Below are positions 8,774 through 17,519 of a stretch of 40,100 nt of DNA, in pieces. Under the pieces are notes generated by a model. It saw only the letters and a list, made by a program, of their open reading frames with translations, searched no databases and was not told the DNA's origin. The DNA comes from ChocPot-Mid sp043804925 (lineage in GTDB: Bacteria; Bacteroidota; Ignavibacteria; Kapaibacteriales; UBA2268). The position numbers and the translations under genes are program-made. The stretch lies in the NCBI GenBank assembly GCA_043804925.1, contig JAZDIP010000013.1, forward strand, positions 1 to 40,100. Reading direction: 5' to 3'. How positions within the stretch are numbered: the first letter of the stretch is position 1; each line of letters opens with the position of its first letter.

Positions 8774-9148
8774 ATGGAATTTTTAACTAAAGAAACTTTT
8801 TTGCAAAAAGTTTTTGATTTCGAGAACAACCAGGAATGGAAGTTTGCCGGTGATAAACCCTGCGTAATTGATTTTTATGCCGACTGGTGTGGTCCTTGTA
8901 AGATGGTTGCTCCAATTATGGATGAATTATCAAAAGAATATCATGGTAAAGTTGATATTTATAAAATTGATACCGAAGAACAACAGGAACTTGCTGCTGC
9001 TTTTGGTATTCGAAGTATTCCTTCAGTCTTGTTCGTTCCTTTGAATGACAAACCGCAAATGGCTGTTGGTGCTTTGCCAAAAGAAGGTTACATCAAAGCA
9101 ATTAATGAAGTGCTTGGTGTAGAACATCCAAATGTTTCAAACAACTAA
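8774..9148 (+). CDS. trxA: Thioredoxin
   Basis: Protein disulfide reductase. The active site WCGPCK has its cysteines at residues 39 and 42, and the cis-proline loop is GIRSIPSVLF. 124 aa is slightly longer than E. coli TrxA because of an N-terminal extension (residues 1-25). There is no signal peptide, so it is cytoplasmic. A strong AAAGGAG precedes the ATG. Two small cysteine-containing genes follow with a 9-base gap and then an overlap, forming an apparent redox operon. The family assignment is secure. Confidence 0.95.
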   Translation: MEFLTKETFLQKVFDFENNQEWKFAGDKPCVIDFYADWCGPCKMVAPIMDELSKEYHGKVDIYKIDTEEQQELAAAFGIRSIPSVLFVPLNDKPQMAVGALPKEGYIKAINEVLGVEHPNVSNN

Positions 9149-9157
9149 GAGAAGTAT

Positions 9158-9373
9158 ATGAATAAATATACTAAACTTAGCTTAGGTGGTGCCGCCGGTG
9201 CCATATTGGGTTATGCCTATTTTTATTTCATCGGTTGCGGTTCAGGTACATGCCCACTGACTTCAAACTGGCATATTAGTACTTTATATGGTGCAGTGGT
9301 CGGACTGGCTTTAGCTTTTCCTGTGAAAAAGAAGGAAGTAAAAAGTAATGAAAACGAAGAAACGAATAAATAA
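9158..9373 (+). CDS. Small membrane protein, DUF6132-like
   Basis: 71-residue protein with two hydrophobic segments (about residues 7-26 and 41-57) joined by a loop containing C27 and C32 (IGCGSGTCPLTSN), then a charged tail. The GCxSGTCP...TLYGA pattern matches what I know as DUF6132, a family without assigned function. The two loop cysteines could bind metal or form a disulfide. It lies 9 bases after thioredoxin and overlaps the next gene by 26 bases, so translation is probably coupled. A thiol role is inferred from context only. Confidence 0.72.
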   Translation: MNKYTKLSLGGAAGAILGYAYFYFIGCGSGTCPLTSNWHISTLYGAVVGLALAFPVKKKEVKSNENEETNK

Positions 9374-9560
9374 AGATACTTCCATCGAAGATTTACTATC
9401 GAAAATTCCTGATTCCGTGAATTACCTCAGGGATAAAGGTATAAGATGCTTTGTCTGCGGAGAGCCGGTTTGGGGAACACTCGAATCGGCTTCCAAAGAA
9501 AAGGGCTTTTCGGATAATGAAATTAATGATTTTGTCAGGGATATTAATCAGCTTACCTAA
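9348..9560 (+). CDS. DUF1858-like small CxxC protein
   Basis: 70-residue soluble protein starting at ATG 9348 inside the end of the previous gene, in another frame. It resembles the DUF1858 / redox-disulfide domain: INKDTSIEDLLSKIP, then a helix, then a CxxC (C34-C37, RCFVCGEPVWGTLE), then a helical end. Such domains occur beside hybrid-cluster and other redox proteins; the reaction is unknown. Here it is the third gene after thioredoxin, which could be its reductant. RNase R follows after 135 bases and seems separately transcribed. Confidence 0.75.
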   Translation: MKTKKRINKDTSIEDLLSKIPDSVNYLRDKGIRCFVCGEPVWGTLESASKEKGFSDNEINDFVRDINQLT

Positions 9561-9695
9561 AGAAAAGAACTTCAAATAGCTCTGCTTCTCTATTAAAATA
9601 TCAATTCAAAATATACTTCCTCACTAAAATTTGAATATTATAACAATTCATAGTATTTTAATAATTTAAATTTGTTTTAATAATAAATAACTTAT

Positions 9696-11840
9696 ATGAA
9701 TCAAAAAATGCTCATTGACAATCTCCTTAAATTATTTCAGGGAGATACCACTACATTACGATTGAATGAAATTGCAAAAGGTTTATCAATAACATCCGAT
9801 AGTCCGGAATATCTTGTTTTAAAATCAATTCTTGTTGAATTATGTTCACAAGGAATCTTATCAAAATCTACCCGCAGAAGATTCAGTTTGAATGTTAGCG
9901 AAGGTGTTTCGACTAACGAAGGAATTATACATATTAGAGGTGGACAGGGCTTTGTTCTTATGAATCATGACCAGCAGGAAAAAGTTAGAGTTAAAAAAAG
10001 ATATCTGAATACTGCAATGGATGGTGATACTGTAATCATCCGATATTTACCCGTAAAGAAAAACAGGAAACCAAGAGGTGAGGTCATTAAGATTTTAGAA
10101 AGAAATGATACTGAAATCCCCGGTAAAATTGAGTTCTACGACAATGTTTACTATTTCATTCCCGACGATGAAAAGTATTATGTTGACTTCTTAATTAAAG
10201 AAAATAAGTTAAATGATGCAAAAGATGGAGATAAAGTAAAAGTAAAACTTCTAAGGTGGGATAATCCTTTGAAAAGTCCTCAGGGCGAGGTTATGAAGAT
10301 TGTTTCTTCTCCTACTGCAATCGGCGAGGCAGCCGCAGAATTCGATTCAATCATCGAAGAATTCAATCTTCCTGAAGAGTTTCCCGAAAAAGTACTTAAA
10401 CTTGTAAAGGGCATTAAAAAGCCCGATATGAAGAGTATTGCCACAGGACGTCTTGACCTGAGAAAAGAAACTGTTATCACAATTGACCCGATTGATGCAA
10501 AAGATTTTGATGATGCTTTGTCATTAAAATTCCTCGATAACGGAAATCGTCTATTAGGTGTTCATATAGCCGATGTAAGCTACTATGTAACTGAAAAAAC
10601 TGAACTCGATATGGAAGCTTTAAAGCGTGGAAACAGTATCTATCTTGTTGACAGAGTTATTCCGATGTTACCCGAAGAATTGTCGAACGACCTTTGTTCA
10701 TTAAAACCTAAGCGAGTGAGATTAACATTTACAGTTCTGATGGAAATAACTCCGAATGGTATTGTTACCGACTATACAATCAGTGAATCTGTTATTAAAA
10801 GTTCACGTAGGTTTGCCTACGAAGAAGTTCAGCAGATAATTGAAGATGGGAAGGGTGAACTTGATGATTTGATTTTGCCATTGCATAAACTTGCAGTTCA
10901 ACTCAGGGAAAATCGTTTTGCTTTGGGTGGTGTTGATTTTGAATCGGTTGAAGTAAAATTTGAACTGGATGAAAATAAAAACCCAATTAATGCAGAGCCA
11001 AGAAGAAGTACTTCTGCTAATAAGCTTGTCGAAGAATGTATGCTTCTTGCTAACAAAACTGTGGCAATGCACGTAAGAAAATTATCGAAAAAGTATAAAT
11101 TACCTGATGTAATGCCCTTCCTATATAGAATTCACGACGAGCCGAATCCGGAAAAGTTAAGCGAAAATCTTGCTTTTCTGAAAACACTTGGAGTCAAATT
11201 TGCATTAAAAAATCGAACATCGAAAGAGATTAATAGAGTTGTAAAGCTATTTGCCGATAAACCGGAAAAATATATAGTTCATCAGATTTTGCTCCGCTCA
11301 ATGGCAAAAGCAGAATATTCCCCGAAAAACATCGGTCATTATGGTTTAGGTTTTATGGATTATTCTCATTTTACATCACCAATCAGACGTTATCCTGACT
11401 TAATCGTTCATCGCTTGCTCAAGGAATACACAAAAGCAAAACCCAAACCAAACAAAATTGCATATTACAACACTGTTTTGGAAAATATCGGGAATCATTG
11501 CACTGAAACAGAACGCGAAGCAATGGAAGCAGAAAGAGCATGTTCCCGTTTAGCACAAACATTTATGGCAAGAGAATATCTTGGCAAAGAACTTGACGGC
11601 AGGATTTCGGGTATTACCAATTTCGGAATATTTGTTTTGATGGAAGACTTTTGGGGAGAGGGTTTAATCCATATACGAGACTTGCGTGATGATTACTATT
11701 ACTATGATGAACAAAACCACAGACTAACCGGAAAAAGAAATAAGAAATCCTATAAACTCGGAGACAAAATAAAAGTCAGGGTAATCCACGTAAACATAGA
11801 AGCCCGAAAAATAGAATTGGAACTGATGAAAGGAAAGTGA
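9696..11840 (+). CDS. rnr: Ribonuclease R
   Basis: 3'-to-5' exoribonuclease that degrades structured RNA. Order of parts: winged-helix-like N-terminus (about 1-65), OB/cold-shock domains (about 70-210), RNB catalytic domain (about 240-570) and a C-terminal S1 domain (about 628-712, LDGRISGITNFGIFVLME). The catalytic acid cluster is TIDPIDAKDFDDALS with D264, D270, D272 and D273. HFTSPIRRYPDLIVHR is the usual RNB motif. 714 aa is typical. A TAAATTTG sequence at 9667-9674 may be its -7 box, but no matching -33 element lies at the normal distance. No clear ribosome binding site precedes the ATG. Confidence 0.95.
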   Translation: MNQKMLIDNLLKLFQGDTTTLRLNEIAKGLSITSDSPEYLVLKSILVELCSQGILSKSTRRRFSLNVSEGVSTNEGIIHIRGGQGFVLMNHDQQEKVRVKKRYLNTAMDGDTVIIRYLPVKKNRKPRGEVIKILERNDTEIPGKIEFYDNVYYFIPDDEKYYVDFLIKENKLNDAKDGDKVKVKLLRWDNPLKSPQGEVMKIVSSPTAIGEAAAEFDSIIEEFNLPEEFPEKVLKLVKGIKKPDMKSIATGRLDLRKETVITIDPIDAKDFDDALSLKFLDNGNRLLGVHIADVSYYVTEKTELDMEALKRGNSIYLVDRVIPMLPEELSNDLCSLKPKRVRLTFTVLMEITPNGIVTDYTISESVIKSSRRFAYEEVQQIIEDGKGELDDLILPLHKLAVQLRENRFALGGVDFESVEVKFELDENKNPINAEPRRSTSANKLVEECMLLANKTVAMHVRKLSKKYKLPDVMPFLYRIHDEPNPEKLSENLAFLKTLGVKFALKNRTSKEINRVVKLFADKPEKYIVHQILLRSMAKAEYSPKNIGHYGLGFMDYSHFTSPIRRYPDLIVHRLLKEYTKAKPKPNKIAYYNTVLENIGNHCTETEREAMEAERACSRLAQTFMAREYLGKELDGRISGITNFGIFVLMEDFWGEGLIHIRDLRDDYYYYDEQNHRLTGKRNKKSYKLGDKIKVRVIHVNIEARKIELELMKGK

Positions 11841-11918
11841 ATTCACTTGGGAATTGGGAATTGGGAATTTAATAAAACCTAATAAAGATATTAAACCTTA
11901 GTAACATAAAAGTATCGA

Positions 11919-11934
11919 AAGGTTTTAAAACCTT
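11919..11934. repeat. 16-bp perfect palindrome
   Basis: AAGGTTTTAAAACCTT is self-complementary and lies between convergent rnr (+) and the Spy-like gene (-). A shortened relative (TTAAACCTTA) lies 25 bases upstream. It could be a weak bidirectional transcript end or an interspersed repeat; there is no strong T-tract. Confidence 0.6.
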
Positions 11935-11970
11935 ATTACATTATTTATTAATTCAAAAATAAATTCTTGA

Positions 11971-12489
11971 TTACTCTTCCCTTCTGCCTCTGCCTTGTCC
12001 GTGGCCTTCTCCGGGTCCTCCTGGTCCTTGTCCCTGACCACGCCGCATCATCATTTCGGACAGTTCCTTAAAAAACCTGTCTTCGAAAACAAGATACTTA
12101 GCGTAGTTTTTATCATCGAGAATTTCTTTCATTGCCTTCATTTTGTCTATCTGCATCATTCCAAACTTTTCCTGTTCCGAAAGTAATCTTTGGGACAACT
12201 TCTTTATATCCTCGATTGATGCATCATCCTTCAATGCATTTAAAAGGTCATCGGAGATTTTATCAACCAAATCCTTTTGGTCTTCAATTTTGTTCTCCCA
12301 GCTTGTGTACTTGACAAGAAATTTATCGGCTTCTTCTTCACTCAGTCTCAGGACTTCGAGAAGCTTCATCTTCTTAATTTGTTTAATCCGCTCCTTTGGT
12401 TTTCCCGGTGGTTGAGCATCCATATCCGTTGACGGAATTAGCATGAACAGCAATATGCCGAGAATCATGCTACGTATTAAAATCTGCAT
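11971..12489 (-). CDS. Spy/CpxP-like periplasmic protein
   Basis: 172-residue exported protein. An N-terminal hydrophobic segment (MILGILLFMLIPSTDMDA) is followed by a highly charged, helical, Met- and Lys-rich core (about 28-145) like the LTxxQ/Spy-CpxP or heavy-metal-sensor type (LRLSEEEADKFLVKY). The tail is rich in Gly, Gln and Arg (GQGQGPGGPGEGHGQG), unlike classic Spy. Its start overlaps the anti-sigma gene by 20 bases, so it is the third gene of an ECF sigma operon. A role in sensing or buffering envelope stress is inferred from that context. The resemblance is at the level of composition and motif; no key residue settles it. Confidence 0.62.
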   Translation of the reverse strand: MQILIRSMILGILLFMLIPSTDMDAQPPGKPKERIKQIKKMKLLEVLRLSEEEADKFLVKYTSWENKIEDQKDLVDKISDDLLNALKDDASIEDIKKLSQRLLSEQEKFGMMQIDKMKAMKEILDDKNYAKYLVFEDRFFKELSEMMMRRGQGQGPGGPGEGHGQGRGRREE

Positions 12490-13216
12490 TTTCGAGCTCC
12501 TTCAAAATATTTTCTATGTCTTCTTCTTCAAGATTTTCAAAATTTTTAAATAAATCGTATTGTTTAATATTTCCAAATTTACTTATATTAATCCCTTCCT
12601 GCAAAATTAGTTCGGATAAAATGTCGTCATAAACTTCTTTTAAAGTAACTCCAAGGTTATTTTCATCCAGTTTTGCAAGTAAATCAGACTGTGATTGTGT
12701 CGCTGCAGGTATTAGCTTTCCAATTTCCGTTAAGTAATTGATAGTGTCATTATCATTGTTAAAAAGAGAATCAATATCACTTTGAGTTATTCCGGTAAAA
12801 GCAACATTTTTCTTCATTAAACTGTTTGGATTAAGTGTTTGGTCATTTTCAAACAAATTAAAGTATGACACAATCAGGAAAATTACAGCAATACCCGAAA
12901 CCGGTATTAGATACTTATAAAGCCATTGTAATTTATAGGTTAATCTTCTTTGCTCTGACAATTTTTGATTTACTTTAACTGATAGATTTCGTGTATAAGC
13001 ACTTATTTTTCTATCAAGATTTTTTTGCTGAAAATTAGCAAATGCTTGTTTAATTTCATCAATTTCATTTATCAGGTCAGGATACTTAAATAATGAATTT
13101 TCAAAAGCTTGCCTTTTCTCATCATTAAGCTTCTCAAATACATAATCACAGAGCAAATCCTGCATATCCTGAAAACTCAATATTTCATTTTTTTCGTTAT
13201 TTTTCATTATTTCCAT
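12470..13216 (-). CDS. Putative membrane anti-sigma factor
   Basis: 248-residue protein with a cytoplasmic acidic helical N-terminus (about 1-100, FQDMQDLLCDYVFEKLNDEK), one membrane segment (about 101-122, YLIPVSGIAVIFLIVSYF) and a periplasmic C-terminal part. This is the usual layout of a single-span anti-sigma factor, and the N-terminus resembles anti-sigma domains, but the zinc-binding HxxxCxxC is absent. It lies 28 bases after the ECF sigma gene and overlaps the next gene. A second ATG three codons in (13207), with GGATGG just ahead, may be the true start. The role is inferred mainly from topology and position. Confidence 0.7.
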   Translation of the reverse strand: MEIMKNNEKNEILSFQDMQDLLCDYVFEKLNDEKRQAFENSLFKYPDLINEIDEIKQAFANFQQKNLDRKISAYTRNLSVKVNQKLSEQRRLTYKLQWLYKYLIPVSGIAVIFLIVSYFNLFENDQTLNPNSLMKKNVAFTGITQSDIDSLFNNDNDTINYLTEIGKLIPAATQSQSDLLAKLDENNLGVTLKEVYDDILSELILQEGINISKFGNIKQYDLFKNFENLEEEDIENILKELENADFNT

Positions 13217-13244
13217 CCAAATTTATTAAATATTATATTGCGAA

Positions 13245-13868
13245 TCACACTGCTTTTATTGGTTTAAAATCCTGTTTTGAATCTTTTAAATACACTGCTA
13301 ATTTCTTTGTTGCCTGAAAATAATTGGCTTTTAAACCACCTACACTTGTGCCAAGTAACTTTGATATATCCTCATAAGGTAACTCATCAAAATATCTGAG
13401 AGCAAATGTCTCCCTTTGTTTTTCAGGTAATTTCATCAGTAACTTTAAAAACCTGTCTTCAAACTCGGCATTGATATACTTTTGTTCAGGATTTGGAGAG
13501 GAATCGGCTAAATTATACCATTCATCTTCAAATTCATTATCGGTATCCGGCGAACCTTTGAAAAAACCGAATATCTTCTTTTTTCTCAGCATGTTAGTGC
13601 TAACGTTAAATGTAATCCTGTAAAGCCATGTCTTTAAACTGCTTTCTTCCCGAAACTGCTTTATATTTTTCAAAGCTTTAATGAAAACTTCCTGAGCAGC
13701 ATCGTCAGCATCATCATAGGATTTCAAATAACGCAAAGCGGTAGAAAATACAAAATTCTGATACTTCCTGACAAAAGCAGTAGCTCCACGCTCACTATTA
13801 CCGCTCTCAAGTTCCTGCAAAATTTCTTTGTCGCTATCCAAAACCAATGTTAAGCTACCCGTGTACAT
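13245..13868 (-). CDS. ECF sigma factor (RNA polymerase sigma-70 family)
   Basis: Directs RNA polymerase to stress or envelope promoters. Region 2 is at about residues 30-95 (FVRKYQNFVFSTALRYL, DADDAAQEVFIKAL, LKTWLYRITFNVSTNMLRKKK). A linker of about 40 residues follows. Region 4 is at about 140-195 (LMKLPEKQRETFALRYFDELPYEDISKLLGTS), including the DNA-binding helix-turn-helix. 207 aa is typical. It is the first gene of an operon with a membrane anti-sigma candidate and a Spy-like exported protein, so it probably answers envelope conditions. No autoregulatory promoter could be recognised upstream. Confidence 0.92.
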   Translation of the reverse strand: MYTGSLTLVLDSDKEILQELESGNSERGATAFVRKYQNFVFSTALRYLKSYDDADDAAQEVFIKALKNIKQFREESSLKTWLYRITFNVSTNMLRKKKIFGFFKGSPDTDNEFEDEWYNLADSSPNPEQKYINAEFEDRFLKLLMKLPEKQRETFALRYFDELPYEDISKLLGTSVGGLKANYFQATKKLAVYLKDSKQDFKPIKAV

Positions 13869-14049
13869 TATAATTTTTTCTAATATAATTATTTATTTAA
13901 TATTTTGACACATTGAATTTGAAAAAGTTTAATCAAAAAAAATATTTTAAACCTTTTACTAATAAAAATAAGTCAAATCCGTTAACAAAAAAGATGCGGT
14001 ATTTATAATTTCTGGCTTGTTATTTGATTAAAAACTATGAAAAAATAAA

Positions 14050-14081
14050 TTTGGTATATTTCTAACTAAGTTATATATTTG
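14050..14081 (+). promoter_or_regulatory. Bacteroidota-type promoter
   Basis: TTTG at 14050-14053, a 20-base spacer and TATATTTG at 14074-14081 match both boxes of the known Bacteroides consensus (TTTG / TAnnTTTG) exactly. The ATG of the next gene is only four bases past the -7 box, so the transcript would start at or within a few bases of the start codon. Confidence 0.72.
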
Positions 14082-14085
14082 TAAT

Positions 14086-14511
14086 ATGAAACTGAGAATA
14101 ATAATAATAATGCTGCTTTCTTTCGGAGCAATTTCATTATTGGCTTCTGATGAGATAATTGAATCTCTGAATGCTAAATCAGATGGTAAATCTATTACTG
14201 TTGAGTGGAAGACTTCAACAGAGCAGGATATTCGTTCCTTTTTAGTTGAAAGAGCCGGAAGTGACCAAATATTTGAAACGATTGAAACAAAGCAAGCAAA
14301 AGGATTCCCAACCACGTATACTTATATTGATGAATCCGCTTTCAAGATTGGTGAAGATTCTGAAAAAACCTTGTCAAAAAATATATACTTCTATAGAGTT
14401 ACAATTGTTAAAAAAGACAACAGCAAAATTTACAGTTCAGTAGCTAACGTCATTCATAACACAAGCAGTATCCGCAGAACTTGGGGTATGCTGAAAGAAA
14501 TGTTTAGATAA
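14086..14511 (+). CDS. Small exported protein, fibronectin type III-like
   Basis: 141-residue protein with a signal peptide (KLRIIIIMLLSFGAISLLA, cut near residue 20) and one beta-sandwich-like domain. SITVEWKTSTEQDIRSFLVERA and the later YFYRVTIVKKDN are the pattern of fibronectin-III-like modules common in secreted Bacteroidota proteins. No type IX sorting domain is present; the short basic end (RRTWGMLKEMFR) is unusual. The promoter abuts the ATG and no ribosome binding site fits between, so it may be leaderless. Function is unknown. Confidence 0.7.
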   Translation: MKLRIIIIMLLSFGAISLLASDEIIESLNAKSDGKSITVEWKTSTEQDIRSFLVERAGSDQIFETIETKQAKGFPTTYTYIDESAFKIGEDSEKTLSKNIYFYRVTIVKKDNSKIYSSVANVIHNTSSIRRTWGMLKEMFR

Positions 14512-14561
14512 TTACCAATTACCAATTACTGATTTTACTTATTTTTCTTTGAAAAATTATT

Positions 14562-15170
14562 TTATTTTATTCTTGTTAAGCTGACTTTATTTCCTTCTTT
14601 TCCAATTAATTCCAAATCCATAATATCATTTGAAAAAGAATAACTATATTCTTTGCCATTTAGAAAAATCAGGTTGTTTTTTTTCACGGAATATTTAATA
14701 GGTTTTTTAGCAATGTATTCATTGACTTCTTCCTCGATTACACCCTTCCCATCTGTTTCAAGAGTTAAACGGTAGGTATCCCCTTTGTTGATTTTTATCC
14801 AGCTTCCCAAAAAATAATCCGAAGAACCTGCAACTTTGAAGATGTCAATATCCATTGTACCAATATCATTAATTTCAGAAAGCTTTAATAATTCAGAAGT
14901 TAATACTTTAATAAAATATTTTTGTTTTTCTCCGCTGCTTTTGGTAATTATTAATCTGTTTTGAATAATTTGATATTTGAATTTATCTTCAAGCCGGTTA
15001 AAATTAATAAACTTCCCATCATTGTTAAATTTCACCAAATAATTAGGTTTGCCTCTTTTGTACTTAATCCAAAAATTCCTTGTTATATCATCATTACTTT
15101 TCGTACATGATGATAGAAACGGAATTGAAAATAAAACCAGAGCAAAAAATAATAAAATAATTTTTTTCAT
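14562..15170 (-). CDS. Putative lipoprotein
   Basis: 202-residue protein of unknown function. ATG 15170 is chosen because the signal peptide starts there (KKIILLFFALVLFSIPFLSSC) with lipobox LSSC and Cys22; a longer frame from 15227 would place 19 extra residues before it. GGTG precedes the start. The mature part is beta-rich and seems to have two similar halves of about 85 residues (FWIKYKRGKPNYLVKFNNDGKF and FLGSWIKINKGDTYRLTLETDGKG), each starting with Trp-x-Lys and a strand pair, as in lipocalin-like repair or assay domains. It converges with the preceding gene with only a 50-base gap. Confidence 0.68.
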   Translation of the reverse strand: MKKIILLFFALVLFSIPFLSSCTKSNDDITRNFWIKYKRGKPNYLVKFNNDGKFINFNRLEDKFKYQIIQNRLIITKSSGEKQKYFIKVLTSELLKLSEINDIGTMDIDIFKVAGSSDYFLGSWIKINKGDTYRLTLETDGKGVIEEEVNEYIAKKPIKYSVKKNNLIFLNGKEYSYSFSNDIMDLELIGKEGNKVSLTRIK

Positions 15171-15334
15171 CACCACACCATTTATTAATTTCGAGTTCAA
15201 ATAATAATTTAAATTAACAAACAACAAGCAAAAATAAAAATATTATCTAAGAAATCATACTCAACGTTGTATAAGAATAGTACGAAATTACCGATAGAAA
15301 ATTTTTCACTCTTTACTATTCATTATTCAATAAA

Positions 15335-16105
15335 TTACCTGTAGATTCCTCTTTCGGATTCTTCAATGAATTTGATACACAATAGAACTTCATCCGATAT
15401 TACAGGTTTTTCCAAGAACTTTTTAATTCCATCTTTGGTGTTCAAACCGGAAAATAATATCATACGATAAAAATCTTCAATTTCAGTAATCAAATCGTTT
15501 GAAAAACCCTTGCGTTTTAATCCTATTTTATTTACTCCATCAATCTTTGCAGGAATACTTCCCACTAAAGTATATGGAGGAACATCTTTAGCAATTTTCA
15601 CATCGGCACCAAGCATAGCATGACAACCAATGCGACAAAACTGATGAATCTTGACCACTCCACCGATTGTAACCCAATCGTCAACATGAACATGACCTGC
15701 AAGTTGTGTGGCATTTGCCATAATCACATGATTCCCAACTACGCAATCATGTGCAACATGGCAATAAGCCATGATAAAGCAATCTTCTCCGACAACGGCT
15801 TTACCAGTAACATGTGTTCCTCTATTAACAGTAACGAATTCCCGCAGGACAGTACGGTTACCGATGTAAGCGTAAGTTTTTTCACCGCCAAACTTTAAAT
15901 CCTGAGGTTCGGTTGCAATGACAGCTCCGTTGCAAATCAACACATCTTTTCCAATTCTTGCACCGTTAGCCAACACAACATTTGAACGAATAATGGTGTT
16001 ATCACCGATTTCAACATCATCTTCGATGATGGAAAAAGCACCAATTTGTACATTTTCGCCAATTTTGGCATTATTTGAAACAATAGCAGTTGGATGAATA
16101 TTCAT
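15335..16105 (-). CDS. lpxA: UDP-N-acetylglucosamine acyltransferase LpxA
   Basis: First step of lipid A synthesis: moves a 3-hydroxyacyl chain from acyl carrier protein to UDP-GlcNAc. The N-terminal two thirds are left-handed beta-helix hexapeptide repeats (IHPTAIVSNNAKIGENVQIG and on); the catalytic histidine is H119 in CHVAHDC. IGGVVKIHQFCRIG is characteristic of LpxA, and a helical C-terminus follows. 256 aa is normal. It begins 13 bases after lpxC-fabZ, so the two are co-transcribed and supply successive steps and the substrate for lipid A. Confidence 0.95.
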   Translation of the reverse strand: MNIHPTAIVSNNAKIGENVQIGAFSIIEDDVEIGDNTIIRSNVVLANGARIGKDVLICNGAVIATEPQDLKFGGEKTYAYIGNRTVLREFVTVNRGTHVTGKAVVGEDCFIMAYCHVAHDCVVGNHVIMANATQLAGHVHVDDWVTIGGVVKIHQFCRIGCHAMLGADVKIAKDVPPYTLVGSIPAKIDGVNKIGLKRKGFSNDLITEIEDFYRMILFSGLNTKDGIKKFLEKPVISDEVLLCIKFIEESERGIYR

Positions 16106-16118
16106 TTTTTCTTACAAT

Positions 16119-17519
16119 TTATTTATCAATAACAGCAGTTTGCAATTCCGCCTGTGCGACAATTTGTCCATCAACAGAAGCGGTAACGTCTAAAAAATAA
16201 GCACCAAGTTTTTTACCAATTAATTTTGCGGTTAAAATAAGCTGGTCGCCGGGTATAACGGGTTTACGGAATTTTGCATTTTTAATACCCATAAACAGTA
16301 CAAGTTTATTTTCCCATTCCTGTTCTTCGTTAATTATAAGAAGACAACCTGTTTGCGCCATAGATTCTGTAATCAAAACTCCCGGCATAACAGGATTACC
16401 TGGAAAATGTCCCTGGAAAAATTCCTCGTTCATAGTTACATTTTTCACACCAACAACAGTTTTATTTTCGGTATCGAAACTTAATACTTTATCAATTAAA
16501 AGAAATGGATATCGATGAGGCATAATCTTTAGCAAACCATTGATATCAAGCACTACACCGCTTTTAGTGTCTTTACCCTGAAACTTGGTAATTTTCTTTT
16601 TCTGGAGATAAAGTTGTCTTATTTTCTTTGCAAATTCAATATTACTTGCATGACCGGGACGCGCTGCTAAAATTTGTGCTTTTATAGGAACACCAATTAA
16701 AGAAAGGTCACCTAACATATCAAGTAATTTGTGTCGGGCAGGTTCATTCTTAAATCTTAGCTTACGGTTATCCAAATATCCACTGGAACCAAGCAAAGGT
16801 GTATGGTCAAGATTGAAATTAACTTTTAATTCCTCAAGTTCTTTTTGAGAAATATCTTTATCAATTATAACCAAAGCGTTATCAAGTTGCCCACCTCTAA
16901 TTAATCCCTGTTCCTGAAGCATCTGCAATTCGGTTAGAAAACAAAATGTGCGGGCAGGAGCAAACTCTTCAACAAATTCCTTTTCAAGGTTGAAAACACC
17001 TGTATGCTGACTTCCTAATGCCGGATTGTGATAGTCAACCATAACGGTTATTCTATAATCATTCGTCGGCAAAGCAACTATGTCAACTTCCTTTTCATCA
17101 TTTTTATACCTGACTGCTTCTTCAACAACAAAACAATCGCGGTCTTCTTTTTGTTCAACAAAACCTGCATTCAATAAAACTTCGACAAATGGAAGTGAAC
17201 TTCCGTCTCCAACAGGAGGTTCTATTCCCGAAAGTTCTATCATGCAGTTGTCAATCCTTAATCCGACCAAAGAAGCTAAAACATGTTCAACTGTATGAAC
17301 CTTAACATCCCCAATACCAAGTGTGGTTCCACGCGATAAGTCCACCACATTGTCAACGAGAGCCGGAATTTCAACATGTTTGTCCAAATCGGTACGCACA
17401 AACCTTAATCCATAGTTTTCGGACGCAGGATTGAAGGTTATTGTTGACGATTTACCGGTATGTAAACCAATCCCGGAGAAAGAAACTGTGTTCTTTATTG
17501 TTCTTTGTTTTTCATTCAT
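16119..17519 (-). CDS. lpxC-fabZ: Bifunctional LpxC-FabZ: UDP-acyl-GlcNAc deacetylase / hydroxyacyl-ACP dehydratase
   Basis: One 466-residue chain joins two enzymes. Residues 1-310 are LpxC, the zinc deacetylase committing lipid A synthesis: HTVEHVLASL (H75, H79), HKLLDMLGD (H263, D267) and the catalytic GHASNIEF (H290). Residues 320-466 are FabZ: IMPHRYPFLLIDK, then GHFPGNPVMPGVLITESMAQ with H371 and E385 14 apart as in FabZ. This fusion is known from Bacteroidota and Chlorobiota and supports the lineage call. FabZ and LpxA/LpxC compete for the same hydroxyacyl-ACP, so the fusion plus linked lpxA may help balance the two routes. Confidence 0.96.
   Translation of the reverse strand: MNEKQRTIKNTVSFSGIGLHTGKSSTITFNPASENYGLRFVRTDLDKHVEIPALVDNVVDLSRGTTLGIGDVKVHTVEHVLASLVGLRIDNCMIELSGIEPPVGDGSSLPFVEVLLNAGFVEQKEDRDCFVVEEAVRYKNDEKEVDIVALPTNDYRITVMVDYHNPALGSQHTGVFNLEKEFVEEFAPARTFCFLTELQMLQEQGLIRGGQLDNALVIIDKDISQKELEELKVNFNLDHTPLLGSSGYLDNRKLRFKNEPARHKLLDMLGDLSLIGVPIKAQILAARPGHASNIEFAKKIRQLYLQKKKITKFQGKDTKSGVVLDINGLLKIMPHRYPFLLIDKVLSFDTENKTVVGVKNVTMNEEFFQGHFPGNPVMPGVLITESMAQTGCLLIINEEQEWENKLVLFMGIKNAKFRKPVIPGDQLILTAKLIGKKLGAYFLDVTASVDGQIVAQAELQTAVIDK

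Noticed and set aside
11954..11961. TATTTTTG on the minus strand as a promoter -7 box
   Set aside because: It is downstream of the minus-strand gene and would drive only antisense to rnr; no TTTG lies at 20 bases.
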